Positions 6,845-13,560 of a stretch of 33,411 nucleotides of DNA are shown piece by piece. The notes under the pieces were generated by a model. The model worked only from the letters and a program-made list of their open reading frames with translations. It was not told the DNA's origin and ran no database searches. Origin of the DNA: Chloroflexota bacterium (GTDB lineage Bacteria; Chloroflexota; Dormibacteria; CF-121). Positions within the stretch are counted from its first letter, which is position 1. Each line of letters opens with the position of its first letter. The translations under genes were made by a program, and so were the position numbers. The stretch spans positions 1-33,411 of the forward strand of contig VBHQ01000109.1 of the NCBI GenBank assembly GCA_005880395.1, written 5' to 3'.

Positions 6845-7702
6845 ATGAAAACATCAAGAGTCCTGGGCACAGATCGCATAGCGCTCGTCACTGGTGCCTC
6901 TCGGGGGATCGGTCCGCTGATCGCCCGAGAGATTGCGCGAGAGGGCAATCACGTCGTGCTGACGGGTCGATCGCCCGAAGAACTGCAAGCCGTCGCGTAC
7001 GACCTTCGAGACAAAGGCGCGGACGTGTCCTTCCTACCGACCAACCTCGTTCAGCCCTGGGCCGCGGAGGCCCTAGTGCAAACCGTTGAGCGCGAGCGCG
7101 GAGGCATCGACCTTCTAGTCAACAACGCTGGCGGCGACCCGCAGCGCGAATTCGACCGCATGACGCTTAACGAGAACCTTGACATTCTTCAGCTCAACCT
7201 GATCGCGCCGCTGACCCTGTCGCATTCGGTGCTCGGGGAAATGCTGCAGCGGCGTCGCGGTCACATCGTCAACATCTCGGCATTAGCGGGGCGCGTCGCA
7301 TTCCCCTTTACCGAGGCCTACGCGGCCGCGAAGGATGGCCTGATCGGTTTCACGCGGGTGCTGCGAAACGACTATCGAGGGCGTGGAGTGAGCGCCTCTG
7401 TCCTCATTTTGGGTCCGATTCGCGGCGCCGGCCAGGGGCAACGAACCGCTGCCCAGCTCGGCTTGAAGCTGCCTCCGTTCGCCACCGAGTCTGCCGACAC
7501 TGTCGCGAGGGCGGTTATCGACGCGATCAAACGTGATCGCGCCGAAGTGGTGATGATGCCCGGTCCTGGCCGGCTGGTGAAAGCCGCGATGGACTATTTC
7601 CCCGGCTTGGGACCGGCGATCACTCGAATCAGCGGCTCGACCGCAACGATGCAGAGAGTCATCGAATACCGCAGGGGGCAGGAACATGCCGCAGTCAGCT
7701 AA
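6845..7702 (+). CDS. SDR family NAD(P)-dependent oxidoreductase
   Basis: Classical short-chain dehydrogenase of 285 residues. Cofactor motif ALVTGASRGIGP near residue 14, then LLVNNAGGD, the catalytic Ser in NISALAG, and YAAAK as the YxxxK active site. The C-terminal 60 residues (AMDYFPGLGPAITRISG) are more hydrophobic and may be membrane-associating, as in some lipid-active SDRs. ATG 6845 is preferred over GTG 6836 because GAGGTGAGG lies just upstream of it. First gene of a set (SDR, DoxX-like, YCII, ECF42) on the plus strand. Substrate unknown. Confidence 0.9.
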   Translation: MKTSRVLGTDRIALVTGASRGIGPLIAREIAREGNHVVLTGRSPEELQAVAYDLRDKGADVSFLPTNLVQPWAAEALVQTVERERGGIDLLVNNAGGDPQREFDRMTLNENLDILQLNLIAPLTLSHSVLGEMLQRRRGHIVNISALAGRVAFPFTEAYAAAKDGLIGFTRVLRNDYRGRGVSASVLILGPIRGAGQGQRTAAQLGLKLPPFATESADTVARAVIDAIKRDRAEVVMMPGPGRLVKAAMDYFPGLGPAITRISGSTATMQRVIEYRRGQEHAAVS

Positions 7703-7874
7703 CGACTTGCAGACGCTAGCGCAGGAACAACAGGCGCTTCTGATGGAAGCGCGGCGGCGGCTTGGCGCCCGCACCCGCATCGACGGAGAGCGCCGTGCCG
7801 TCCAGCGAGAGGCCCAGCGCGAGCGGCTGGAAACGCTCACCGGCTATGAGTCTGGCCACAAAGGAGAAATCAGC

Positions 7875-8504
7875 ATGAGCGCAGTCAACCGACCGTCGAT
7901 CTTTGCAACCCGGCTGCCGCGCAGCGGCAACGCGGCCCTGGGGGCGAGTGCCGTCATTCAAGCTGTCCTCGGTATCGAATTCGTGCTATCCAGCCTCAAC
8001 AAGCTGGCCGACGCTCACTATCTCAGCGACTTCGCTGCCTTTGTTCGCTCGACGCCTGGAGCGATGAGTGGGGTGTTGTCATCGCTGATCCAGGCGTTGG
8101 TCCTTCCAAATATTGCCATCGTCGCCCGGCTGGTCGAGATCAGCGAACTGCTGATCGGTGTCGTTCTCCTGATCGGCGCTGTCGATGTTGGCCGGCGGCG
8201 CTTCGCAGGACGCGTCGGCGCTCAGCACGGCTACGAGCGACCGCTCGCATTGGGTTCGGCACTCGCAGGTCTCGCGGCTGCCGGTCTGACGTTATCCATC
8301 GGCATCCTCATGGGTGAAGGGTTGCCCACCATTGCCGTCGGGCGAGCCTTCAGCAGCGCGATTCCGATTGAGTTGTTCATCGTTCCGCTCGGCGTGGCGA
8401 TCGCCTGGCTGGAGCTCGGACGCTTCCTCGCCTTGCGCCGGGCATTACCGCCAGTGGCGGCGGTTCGCGCTCGGTTCGCCCAGCCAGTCCGACATAGCGC
8501 ATGA
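7875..8504 (+). CDS. DoxX/DoxD-like membrane protein
   Basis: Membrane protein of 209 residues with four or five hydrophobic segments. The pattern FVLSSLNKLADAHYLSDFAAF after the first helix, then a helix with VARLVEISELLIGVVLLIGA, resembles DoxX/DoxD-family quinone-linked membrane proteins. AAGGAG at 7861-7866, eight bases before ATG 7875, supports this start. The frame is open upstream to ATG 7686, which overlaps the end of the SDR by 17 bases. That would add a charged 63-residue segment (LAQEQQALLMEARRRLGART) unlike the family, so either a cytoplasmic extension or a gene remnant lies there. Function inferred only from fold-like resemblance. Confidence 0.65.
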   Translation: MSAVNRPSIFATRLPRSGNAALGASAVIQAVLGIEFVLSSLNKLADAHYLSDFAAFVRSTPGAMSGVLSSLIQALVLPNIAIVARLVEISELLIGVVLLIGAVDVGRRRFAGRVGAQHGYERPLALGSALAGLAAAGLTLSIGILMGEGLPTIAVGRAFSSAIPIELFIVPLGVAIAWLELGRFLALRRALPPVAAVRARFAQPVRHSA

Positions 8505-8549
8505 AGAGAGCTCATTGTTCCGCTGCCGCCGCACGACCGTTCGGTAGCA

Positions 8550-8576
8550 TGTCGATTTCCGCAGGGGATGTTCGAC
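8550..8576 (+). promoter_or_regulatory. Candidate ECF42-type promoter
   Basis: TGTCGA (8550-8555), a 17-base spacer, then CGAC (8573-8576), upstream of the YCII-ecf42 gene pair. This matches the -35/-10 pattern reported for ECF42 sigma factors in Streptomyces as I remember it. It is the only intergenic TGTCGA I found near these genes. Confidence 0.55.
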
Positions 8577-8633
8577 GACTGAGTAGAACGGGTTGCAACC
8601 GCTCACAAGCTCAACCATAAAGGAGGAATGACG

Positions 8634-9059
8634 ATGCGCGTGTTGGTCATCGTGAAGGCGAACAAGGAATCGGAGGCCGGGGCGCTCCCCGATAAGCAAC
8701 TAGTCGACGAGATGCAGAAGTTCAATGACGAGCTTTCCAGGAACGGCGTCATGCTGGCTGCGGATGGGCTCCATCCCAGCTCCAAGGGCAAGCGAGTCCG
8801 CTTCGCCGGTTCGAAGCCCACGGTCATCGACGGTCCGTTCGCCGAGACCAAGGAGCTGATCGCCGGCTACTGGATCTGGCAGGTGAAATCGGTCGAAGAG
8901 GCGGTGGAATGGATCAAGCGGGCGCCCTTCGCCAAAGCGCTTGGCCAGCCGGTGCCTGACGATAAGGTCCCCGAGATTGAGATCCGCCCGATTTTCGAGC
9001 AGGACGAGTTCGATCGCGCGCTCGCTGCCCAGCAGGCCAAGGTCGCCTCGAAGCGCTAA
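8634..9059 (+). CDS. YCII/DGPF-domain protein
   Basis: YCII-related (DGPF) protein of 141 residues. MRVLVIVKANKESEAG at the N-terminus, GLHPSSKGKRVRF in the middle and the signature IDGPFAETKELIAGYW near residue 65-80 identify the family. AGGAGG at 8621-8626 is seven bases from ATG 8634 and only one base from ATG 8628, so 8634 is preferred. The gene sits 13 bases upstream of an ECF42 sigma factor, the standard partner arrangement: DGPF genes are the typical targets of ECF42 regulators. Biochemical activity of this DGPF group is not established. Confidence 0.92.
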   Translation: MRVLVIVKANKESEAGALPDKQLVDEMQKFNDELSRNGVMLAADGLHPSSKGKRVRFAGSKPTVIDGPFAETKELIAGYWIWQVKSVEEAVEWIKRAPFAKALGQPVPDDKVPEIEIRPIFEQDEFDRALAAQQAKVASKR

Positions 9060-9072
9060 TCTCACGCCGCCC

Positions 9073-10338
9073 GTGACCGATTCCGAAGCGCGCCGCGCCG
9101 TCGAGGCGGTCTGGCGAATCGAAGGAGCCAGGCTCACCGCGAGCCTGGCTCGCCTCGTTGGCGACGTCAGCGTGGCCGACGACCTGGCCCAGGACGCGCT
9201 GGTGGCGGCGCTGGAGCAATGGCCCGGATCAGGTATTCCGGAAAAGCCCGGAGCCTGGCTGATGGGGACCGCGAAGCACCACGCGATCGATCTCCTTCGC
9301 CGCCGGCAGCGGCTCGAACGCAAGCAGGCGCAGCTGGGCCGCCAGCTCGAGATCGAGCAGGAAAACGTTCCAGATCTGGAAGCGGCTATGGATGACCAGG
9401 TTGGCGATAGCCTTCTGCGTTTGATGTTTGTCGCGTGCCACCCGGTCCTCTCCCGCGAGGCTCGGGTTGCTCTAACGCTAAGGCTGCTGGGTGGCCTGAC
9501 TACTGACGAGATCGCTCGCGCGCACCTGGTTCCAGAGCCGACCGTCGCCCAGCGGATCGTCCGCGCCAAGCGGACCCTGGGCGAGGCGCACGTGCCCTTC
9601 GAAGTCCCCGCGGGCGCAGACCTCGGCGCGCGTCTTTCGTCGGTGCTCGAGGTGATCTACCTGATCTTCAACGAGGGATACGCGGCCACTGCGGGGGAAC
9701 ATTGGATCCGTCTCGACCTCTGCCAGGAGGCGCTCCGCCTGGGGCGCATTCTCGCGGAGCTGGCACCACACGAGCCCGAAGTTCACGGGCTGGTCGCCCT
9801 GATGGAGCTGCAGGCCTCACGACTTCGGGCACGTACCACCGCATCTGGCGATCCCGTTCTGCTACTGGACCAAGACCGTGGACGCTGGGACCACCTGCTG
9901 ATTCAGCGCGGACTGCATGGCCTCGCTCGGGCCGAAACGCTCGGTCAGACGCTCGGTCCCTATGCACTGCAGGCTTCCATCGCCGCCTGTCATGCGCGGG
10001 CGCGCACGGCACAGGAGACCGACTGGAAACAGATCACCGCCTTGTACGACGCGCTCGTGGAGGTTGCGCCTTCGCCCGTCGTGGAGCTGAACCGGGCAGT
10101 GGCCCTGTCGATGGCGTACGGGCCAGACGCCGGACTCGAGGTCGTCGAGAGCCTGCTGGGCGAGCCGTCCCTTCGCGGCTACCACCTCTTGCCCAGCGTG
10201 CGCGGTGACCTGCTGTTCCGACTTGGTCGGATCGACGAGGCGCGCGCCGAGTTCGGGCGCGCCGCCAGCCTGACAAAGAACGTCCGCGAGCGTGAGGTGC
10301 TGCGGGAGCGGGCACGCTCGACTCGGACGGGATCCTAG
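9073..10338 (+). CDS. ECF42-type RNA polymerase sigma factor with C-terminal extension
   Basis: Sigma factor of 421 residues, the normal length for group ECF42. Region 2 is at about 15-80 (VADDLAQDALVAALEQWP, KPGAWLMGTAKHHAIDLLRR), region 4 at about 125-180 (LTLRLLGGLTTDEIARA, EPTVAQRIVRAKRTL). It is followed by a long helical extension with the DUF6596-type segment (FNEGYAATAGEHWIRLDLCQEA) and TPR-like repeats (ALYDALVEVAPSPVVELNRA). In ECF42 factors this extension is required for activity and takes the place of an anti-sigma. GTG 9073 gives the proper N-terminus; upstream in-frame codons are shadow sequence within YCII. Probably autoregulated through the promoter at 8550. Confidence 0.93.
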   Translation: MTDSEARRAVEAVWRIEGARLTASLARLVGDVSVADDLAQDALVAALEQWPGSGIPEKPGAWLMGTAKHHAIDLLRRRQRLERKQAQLGRQLEIEQENVPDLEAAMDDQVGDSLLRLMFVACHPVLSREARVALTLRLLGGLTTDEIARAHLVPEPTVAQRIVRAKRTLGEAHVPFEVPAGADLGARLSSVLEVIYLIFNEGYAATAGEHWIRLDLCQEALRLGRILAELAPHEPEVHGLVALMELQASRLRARTTASGDPVLLLDQDRGRWDHLLIQRGLHGLARAETLGQTLGPYALQASIAACHARARTAQETDWKQITALYDALVEVAPSPVVELNRAVALSMAYGPDAGLEVVESLLGEPSLRGYHLLPSVRGDLLFRLGRIDEARAEFGRAASLTKNVREREVLRERARSTRTGS

Positions 10339-10358
10339 CGATGTCTTTAGTAAGTAAC

Positions 10359-10379
10359 GCGGATCCAGAATGGGTCCGC
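10359..10379 (+). terminator. Hairpin after the ECF42 gene
   Basis: GCGGATCC-agaat-GGGTCCGC, an 8-bp stem with one G-U pair, 20 bases after the sigma stop codon, followed by GGCCATTGTTTGG. Plausible terminator without a proper U-tract. Confidence 0.45.
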
Positions 10380-10407
10380 GGCCATTGTTTGGAGAGGTGA
10401 CCATGAA

Positions 10408-10824
10408 ATGAGGCTGACGACCACGACCAACGTCTCGGTGGACGGCGTGATGCAGGGATTGGGCGGATCTGACGAAGATCGCCGCGGCGGCTTCGACCGC
10501 GGCGGATGGGCCCTACCCCTTGTCGATACCGAAACCGGGAACTATCTGGACCAGGTCTATGGCGGCGCGGCCGCGTTCCTCTTTGGCCGGCGGACGTACG
10601 AGATCTTCGCCCGCTCCTGGGGAGCGATGGCCGATATGGTCAAGATGCCGATCGGCGTCGCACTCAACAGCCGGCCGAAGTACGTGGTATCGACCAGTCT
10701 CAGGGATCCGCGGTGGGCGGGCACGAATGTCCTGACCGGGGACGTCGCCGCGGCCGTCCGTGATCTAAAGGCGCGGCAAGACGGCACACTACTGGTGCCC
10801 GGCAGCGGTGTTCTCGTCCGATAG
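10408..10824 (+). pseudogene. RibD-C/dihydrofolate-reductase-like gene, nonsense and 3'-truncated
   Basis: Start of a RibD C-terminal domain (DHFR-fold) protein: TTTTNVSVDGVMQGLGG, FGRRTYEIFARSW, ALNSRPKYVVSTSL and LLVPGSGVLVR are all family-typical. The frame then hits TAG at 10822-10824, where the family normally continues with a Trp codon (one base change from TGG). The following codons still read LLANELIDL in the same frame up to about 10851, after which the expected C-terminal third (VVGxGKRLF-type) is missing. So the gene has both a stop mutation and a lost 3' end. GGAGAGG at 10391 precedes ATG 10408. Probably once the last gene of the ECF42 set. Confidence 0.8.
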
Positions 10825-10887
10825 CTGCTCGCCAACGAGCTTATCGACCTGTCGGGCGTCCGAAGTACGCAGCGTCCACCGTCGACC

Positions 10888-10917
10888 CCGAACGCGTCAT
10901 GCGCGACGCGAGTTCGG
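10888..10917. terminator. Hairpin between convergent RibD-C genes
   Basis: CCGAACGCGTC and GACGC-ga-GTTCGG pair around an ATGCGC loop: 11 bp with a two-base bulge. It lies between the broken plus-strand gene and the end of the minus-strand gene at 10942, so it could serve both. No T-run is seen. Confidence 0.4.
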
Positions 10918-10941
10918 GTCGGCGCAGCTAGAGCACGTTCC

Positions 10942-11541
10942 CTAGCGCGCGAGCCGGAAGGTGAGGTGCGTCACCCCGTCCGCGTCGATGAGCCCGATCC
11001 GCTCCAGCGTTACGTCGGCAGGGTCGAGCCCCGCGAACAGCGCCGTTCCACCGCCGAGGAGGATGTGGACGACGTCGAGCCGCAGCTCGTCGAGCAGGCC
11101 GCCGCGGATGCACTGCCGGATGATCTCCGCCCCGCCCAGCACCGCGACGTTCCGGTCGCCGGCGGCGTGGTGCGCCCGCGCCAGCGCGGCCTCGAGGCCG
11201 TCGGTCACGAACGTATACGTCGTGCCGCCCTGCTTGGCGATCGGCGGGTGTGGCCGATGGCTGACGACGAAGACCGGGTTGTTGTGGAACGGGGGAGGGT
11301 CACCCCAAGGCTCCTCGCCGAGATCGAACATGCGCCGCCCCACTACAACGGAGCCGGAGGTCGCTAACAACTCCTGAGGACCTTCAACGGCCACGCCGCC
11401 CCGCCCCATCCGCCCGCCCTCGGAAAAGACCCAGGTGTGCAGCCCCTCGCCGCCGTCGCCCATCCCGTTCCCGATCCCCACGTTTGGCCCGGCGCTGAAG
11501 CCGTCGAGCGAGACCGACTGATCGGCGATCACTTTGCCCAC
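10942..11541 (-). CDS. RibD-C/dihydrofolate-reductase family protein
   Basis: Intact DHFR-fold RibD C-terminal domain protein, 199 residues. VIADQSVSLDGFSAGPN opens the fold; VVVGRRMFDLGEEPWG, FVVSHRP, NVAVLGGAEIIRQCIRGGLLDEL and ILLGGGTALFAG are the conserved NADPH-fold segments. GTG 11541 is supported by GAGGAG seven bases upstream. Third gene of a leftward operon after ArsR and VOC (27-base gap), so probably repressed by ArsR at 12254-12283. Such proteins are usually annotated as dihydrofolate reductases but their true substrates are unknown. Confidence 0.92.
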   Translation of the reverse strand: MGKVIADQSVSLDGFSAGPNVGIGNGMGDGGEGLHTWVFSEGGRMGRGGVAVEGPQELLATSGSVVVGRRMFDLGEEPWGDPPPFHNNPVFVVSHRPHPPIAKQGGTTYTFVTDGLEAALARAHHAAGDRNVAVLGGAEIIRQCIRGGLLDELRLDVVHILLGGGTALFAGLDPADVTLERIGLIDADGVTHLTFRLAR

Positions 11542-11568
11542 GGTTTACTCCTCAGAGGGGAAGCCCGG

Positions 11569-11967
11569 TTACGGCTCCGTCGGGCGGCGCTGGACGATCT
11601 GGATGAGATTGCCGCAGGTGTCATCGAACACCGCGGTCATAACCGGCCCCATACCCGCGGGCTCCTGGGTAAATCGGACGCCGGCCTGACGCAACCGATC
11701 GAATTCCGTGCCTAGGTCCTCCACCGCAAACGAGGCGAAGGGAATTCCGTCTCCGACGAGCGCGCGCTTGAAGGGCCCGGCTGCTGGGTGGCTGTCGGGC
11801 TCGAGCACGAGCTCGGGTCCGCGTGGATCCTCAGCCGAGGTAACGGTGAGCCAGCGATGCTCACCGAGCGGCATGTCTCGCTTCTTTTTGAATCCGAGCA
11901 CGTCCGTATAAAACCGAAGCGCCTTTTCCTGATCGTCGACCAGCACGCTTGTGAGGTTTATCCGCAT
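11569..11967 (-). CDS. VOC-family protein
   Basis: Glyoxalase/bleomycin-resistance-fold protein of 132 residues. INLTSVLVDDQEKALRFYTD and VLGFKKKRDMPLG are the first half; FAVEDLGTEFDRLRQAGVRF and FDDTCGNLIQIVQ are the second, with NLIQ giving the usual terminal metal-ligand region. Two starts are possible: ATG 11973, overlapping the arsR stop as ATGA, or ATG 11967, better spaced (8 bases) from GGGAGG. I list 11967. Coupled to arsR upstream and the RibD-C gene downstream. Confidence 0.92.
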   Translation of the reverse strand: MRINLTSVLVDDQEKALRFYTDVLGFKKKRDMPLGEHRWLTVTSAEDPRGPELVLEPDSHPAAGPFKRALVGDGIPFASFAVEDLGTEFDRLRQAGVRFTQEPAGMGPVMTAVFDDTCGNLIQIVQRRPTEP

Positions 11968-11969
11968 GT

Positions 11970-12245
11970 TCATTCCCTCCCTGATAACCACCGATTCGCG
12001 ATACCGCGCAACGGCCTGGTATTGATGTGGTGAAACTTGTACCGACCCCTACGCCTGGTGCGAACGAGGCCTGCCTGCTCAAGGATCTCTAGATGTTGCG
12101 AGATCGCCTGGCGCGTGGAAGCCATTTGATGCTTCGTCGCCAACCGCGAGCAGAGCTCAAACAAAGTCTGTCCGTCCCTTTCGGTCAGTTCGTCGAGTAT
12201 CGTGCGACGCGTCGGATCTGCCAGGGCTTTAAAGACATCCCCCAA
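11970..12245 (-). CDS. ArsR/SmtB-family repressor
   Basis: Winged-helix ArsR-family repressor of 91 residues. VFKALADPTRRTILDELTER is the classic N-terminal helix, TRQAISQHLEILEQAGLV the recognition helix and RRRGRYKFHHIN the wing. No CxC metal site is present, so it is not a metal sensor of the ArsR or SmtB type; it resembles the SdpR-like subgroup next to VOC and DHFR-like genes. The start is TTG 12245, only eight bases after the -10 element, so the message is nearly leaderless. Autoregulation through the inverted repeat at 12261-12276 is likely. Confidence 0.9.
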   Translation of the reverse strand: MGDVFKALADPTRRTILDELTERDGQTLFELCSRLATKHQMASTRQAISQHLEILEQAGLVRTRRRGRYKFHHINTRPLRGIANRWLSGRE

Positions 12246-12253
12246 CCGCGGTG

Positions 12254-12283
12254 ATTATAGGCAAGTATTTACTTGCATGTCAA
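12254..12283 (-). promoter_or_regulatory. Consensus promoter with embedded ArsR operator
   Basis: Leftward TTGACA (12283-12278), 18-base spacer, TATAAT (12259-12254): both boxes are perfect sigma-70 consensus. The spacer holds an inverted repeat, GCAAGTA-tt-TACTTGC (12261-12276). Bound repressor would cover the whole promoter. The rightward RibD-C gene at 12327 starts 50 bases away and could be co-controlled. Confidence 0.85.
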
Positions 12284-12326
12284 GGATCTAAGTTGCTCGT
12301 CTACGCATCGGCGCTACTCTTGCGTA

Positions 12327-12875
12327 ATGCGACCCCTTCGGTATTCCATCAACGTGACGTTGGACGGGTGCTGCGATCACCGTGAGGGTTTGGTTGACGA
12401 GGATTTGCATCGTCACGCGGCCGAGAACCTCAGCCAGGCCGATGCCCTCCTCTTCGGCCGGGTGACCTACGAAATGATGGAGGCAGCCTGGCGGCCGCCG
12501 GCGCGTACGGGGGCGAGGCCTGATTGGATGGAACCCTTCGCCCGGACGATCGACGCGGCAAAGAAGTACGTCGTGTCGAGCACGCTGGATCGGGTCGATT
12601 GGAACGCGGAGCTCGTACGCGGGGATCTGGGAAACGCCGTTCAACAGCTCAAGCGTGAGCCGGGCAAGGGGCTGTTTGTGGGAGGCGTGAAGCTCCCGCT
12701 GGCGTTGGCGGAGCTGGGATTGATCGATGAGTACGAGTTCGTGGTGCACCCGAGGATCGCGGGCCACGGGCCGACGTTGTTCGCGGGACTATCGAAGCGT
12801 GTCGACCTGACGTTCGTCAGCCGGCTGGAGTTCCGCTCGGGGGCGGTGGCGATGCGGTATGTGCCGCGAAGGTAG
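12327..12875 (+). CDS. RibD-C/dihydrofolate-reductase family protein
   Basis: Second intact RibD-C DHFR-fold protein, 182 residues, divergent from arsR. RYSINVTLDGCCDHREGLVD, LLFGRVTYEMMEAAW, KKYVVSSTLD, LFVGGVKLPLALAELGLIDEY and GPTLFAGLSKRVDLT follow the family order. ATG 12327 gives the family-typical N-terminus; the upstream TTG at 12273 falls inside the ArsR operator and is rejected. Substrate unknown. Confidence 0.92.
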   Translation: MRPLRYSINVTLDGCCDHREGLVDEDLHRHAAENLSQADALLFGRVTYEMMEAAWRPPARTGARPDWMEPFARTIDAAKKYVVSSTLDRVDWNAELVRGDLGNAVQQLKREPGKGLFVGGVKLPLALAELGLIDEYEFVVHPRIAGHGPTLFAGLSKRVDLTFVSRLEFRSGAVAMRYVPRR

Positions 12876-12984
12876 CCGCTGAGCTTAGCCCCGGTCGGGC
12901 ACATCGGGAAGGGCAACCCGCACCCGAGGAAAGGAATTCTGCAGCCGGGCGTATGGCTCTATAGAGGTCCGACCAAGGAGGGCT

Positions 12985-13560
12985 GTGCAGGATCCCGATT
13001 CGGCGCTCAAACGGGCCGCTGTGGCCGGCGATCGCATGGCGGTCGAGCGTCTCTTTCGGGAGCTGTATCCGGCTGTGTACGGATTTTGTTTCACCATGAC
13101 CCGCAATAGCGCCGACGCCGAGGACATCGCCCAACAGACATTCCTGAAGGCGTTCGCGAGCCTGAGTCAGTTCCGAATCGCCCAGCCAATCGGTCCGTGG
13201 ATACTTCGCATCGCGCACAACGTGTTCATCAGTCAGCTCCGGTCCAGGCGGTCTCAGACCGACTTGGACGACCCGGAGATCGAACACCTGCGGAGCAGCG
13301 ATCCCCAGCCCGAGGCGGTTGCCCTATCGCACGAGACACGTGAGGAAGTCCGGAGGGCGCTGCGATCGCTCGCACTGCCCGCGCAGGTGATCTTGGTCCT
13401 GCGTTACCAGCAGGAGCTGTCGTACGAAGAGATCGGTGCTGTGATCGATGCGCCGGTGACCACGGTTACGAATCGTCTGTTTGAAGCGCGCCGCCAAATG
13501 GGCTACGCCCTATGCCAAGCCGGAGAAGGAGGAAGCGATGCGCAACTGGTCGGATCCTGA
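12985..13560 (+). CDS. ECF-family RNA polymerase sigma factor
   Basis: Extracytoplasmic-function sigma factor of 191 residues. Region 2 runs from LFRELYPAVYGFCFTM through DAEDIAQQTFLKAF and WILRIAHNVFISQLR; region 4 covers LPAQVILVLRYQQELSYEEI and a TVTNRLFEARRQM recognition helix. GTG 12985 follows AAGGAGG with short spacing. The 3' end overlaps the next gene by 23 bases, typical of a sigma/anti-sigma pair. Function would be to direct transcription in response to an envelope signal relayed by the partner membrane protein. Confidence 0.92.
   Translation: MQDPDSALKRAAVAGDRMAVERLFRELYPAVYGFCFTMTRNSADAEDIAQQTFLKAFASLSQFRIAQPIGPWILRIAHNVFISQLRSRRSQTDLDDPEIEHLRSSDPQPEAVALSHETREEVRRALRSLALPAQVILVLRYQQELSYEEIGAVIDAPVTTVTNRLFEARRQMGYALCQAGEGGSDAQLVGS

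Noticed and set aside
9073-9075. Longer ECF42 start at 8941
   Set aside because: It would lie inside the YCII gene and adds a basic non-family leader; GTG 9073 gives the normal length.
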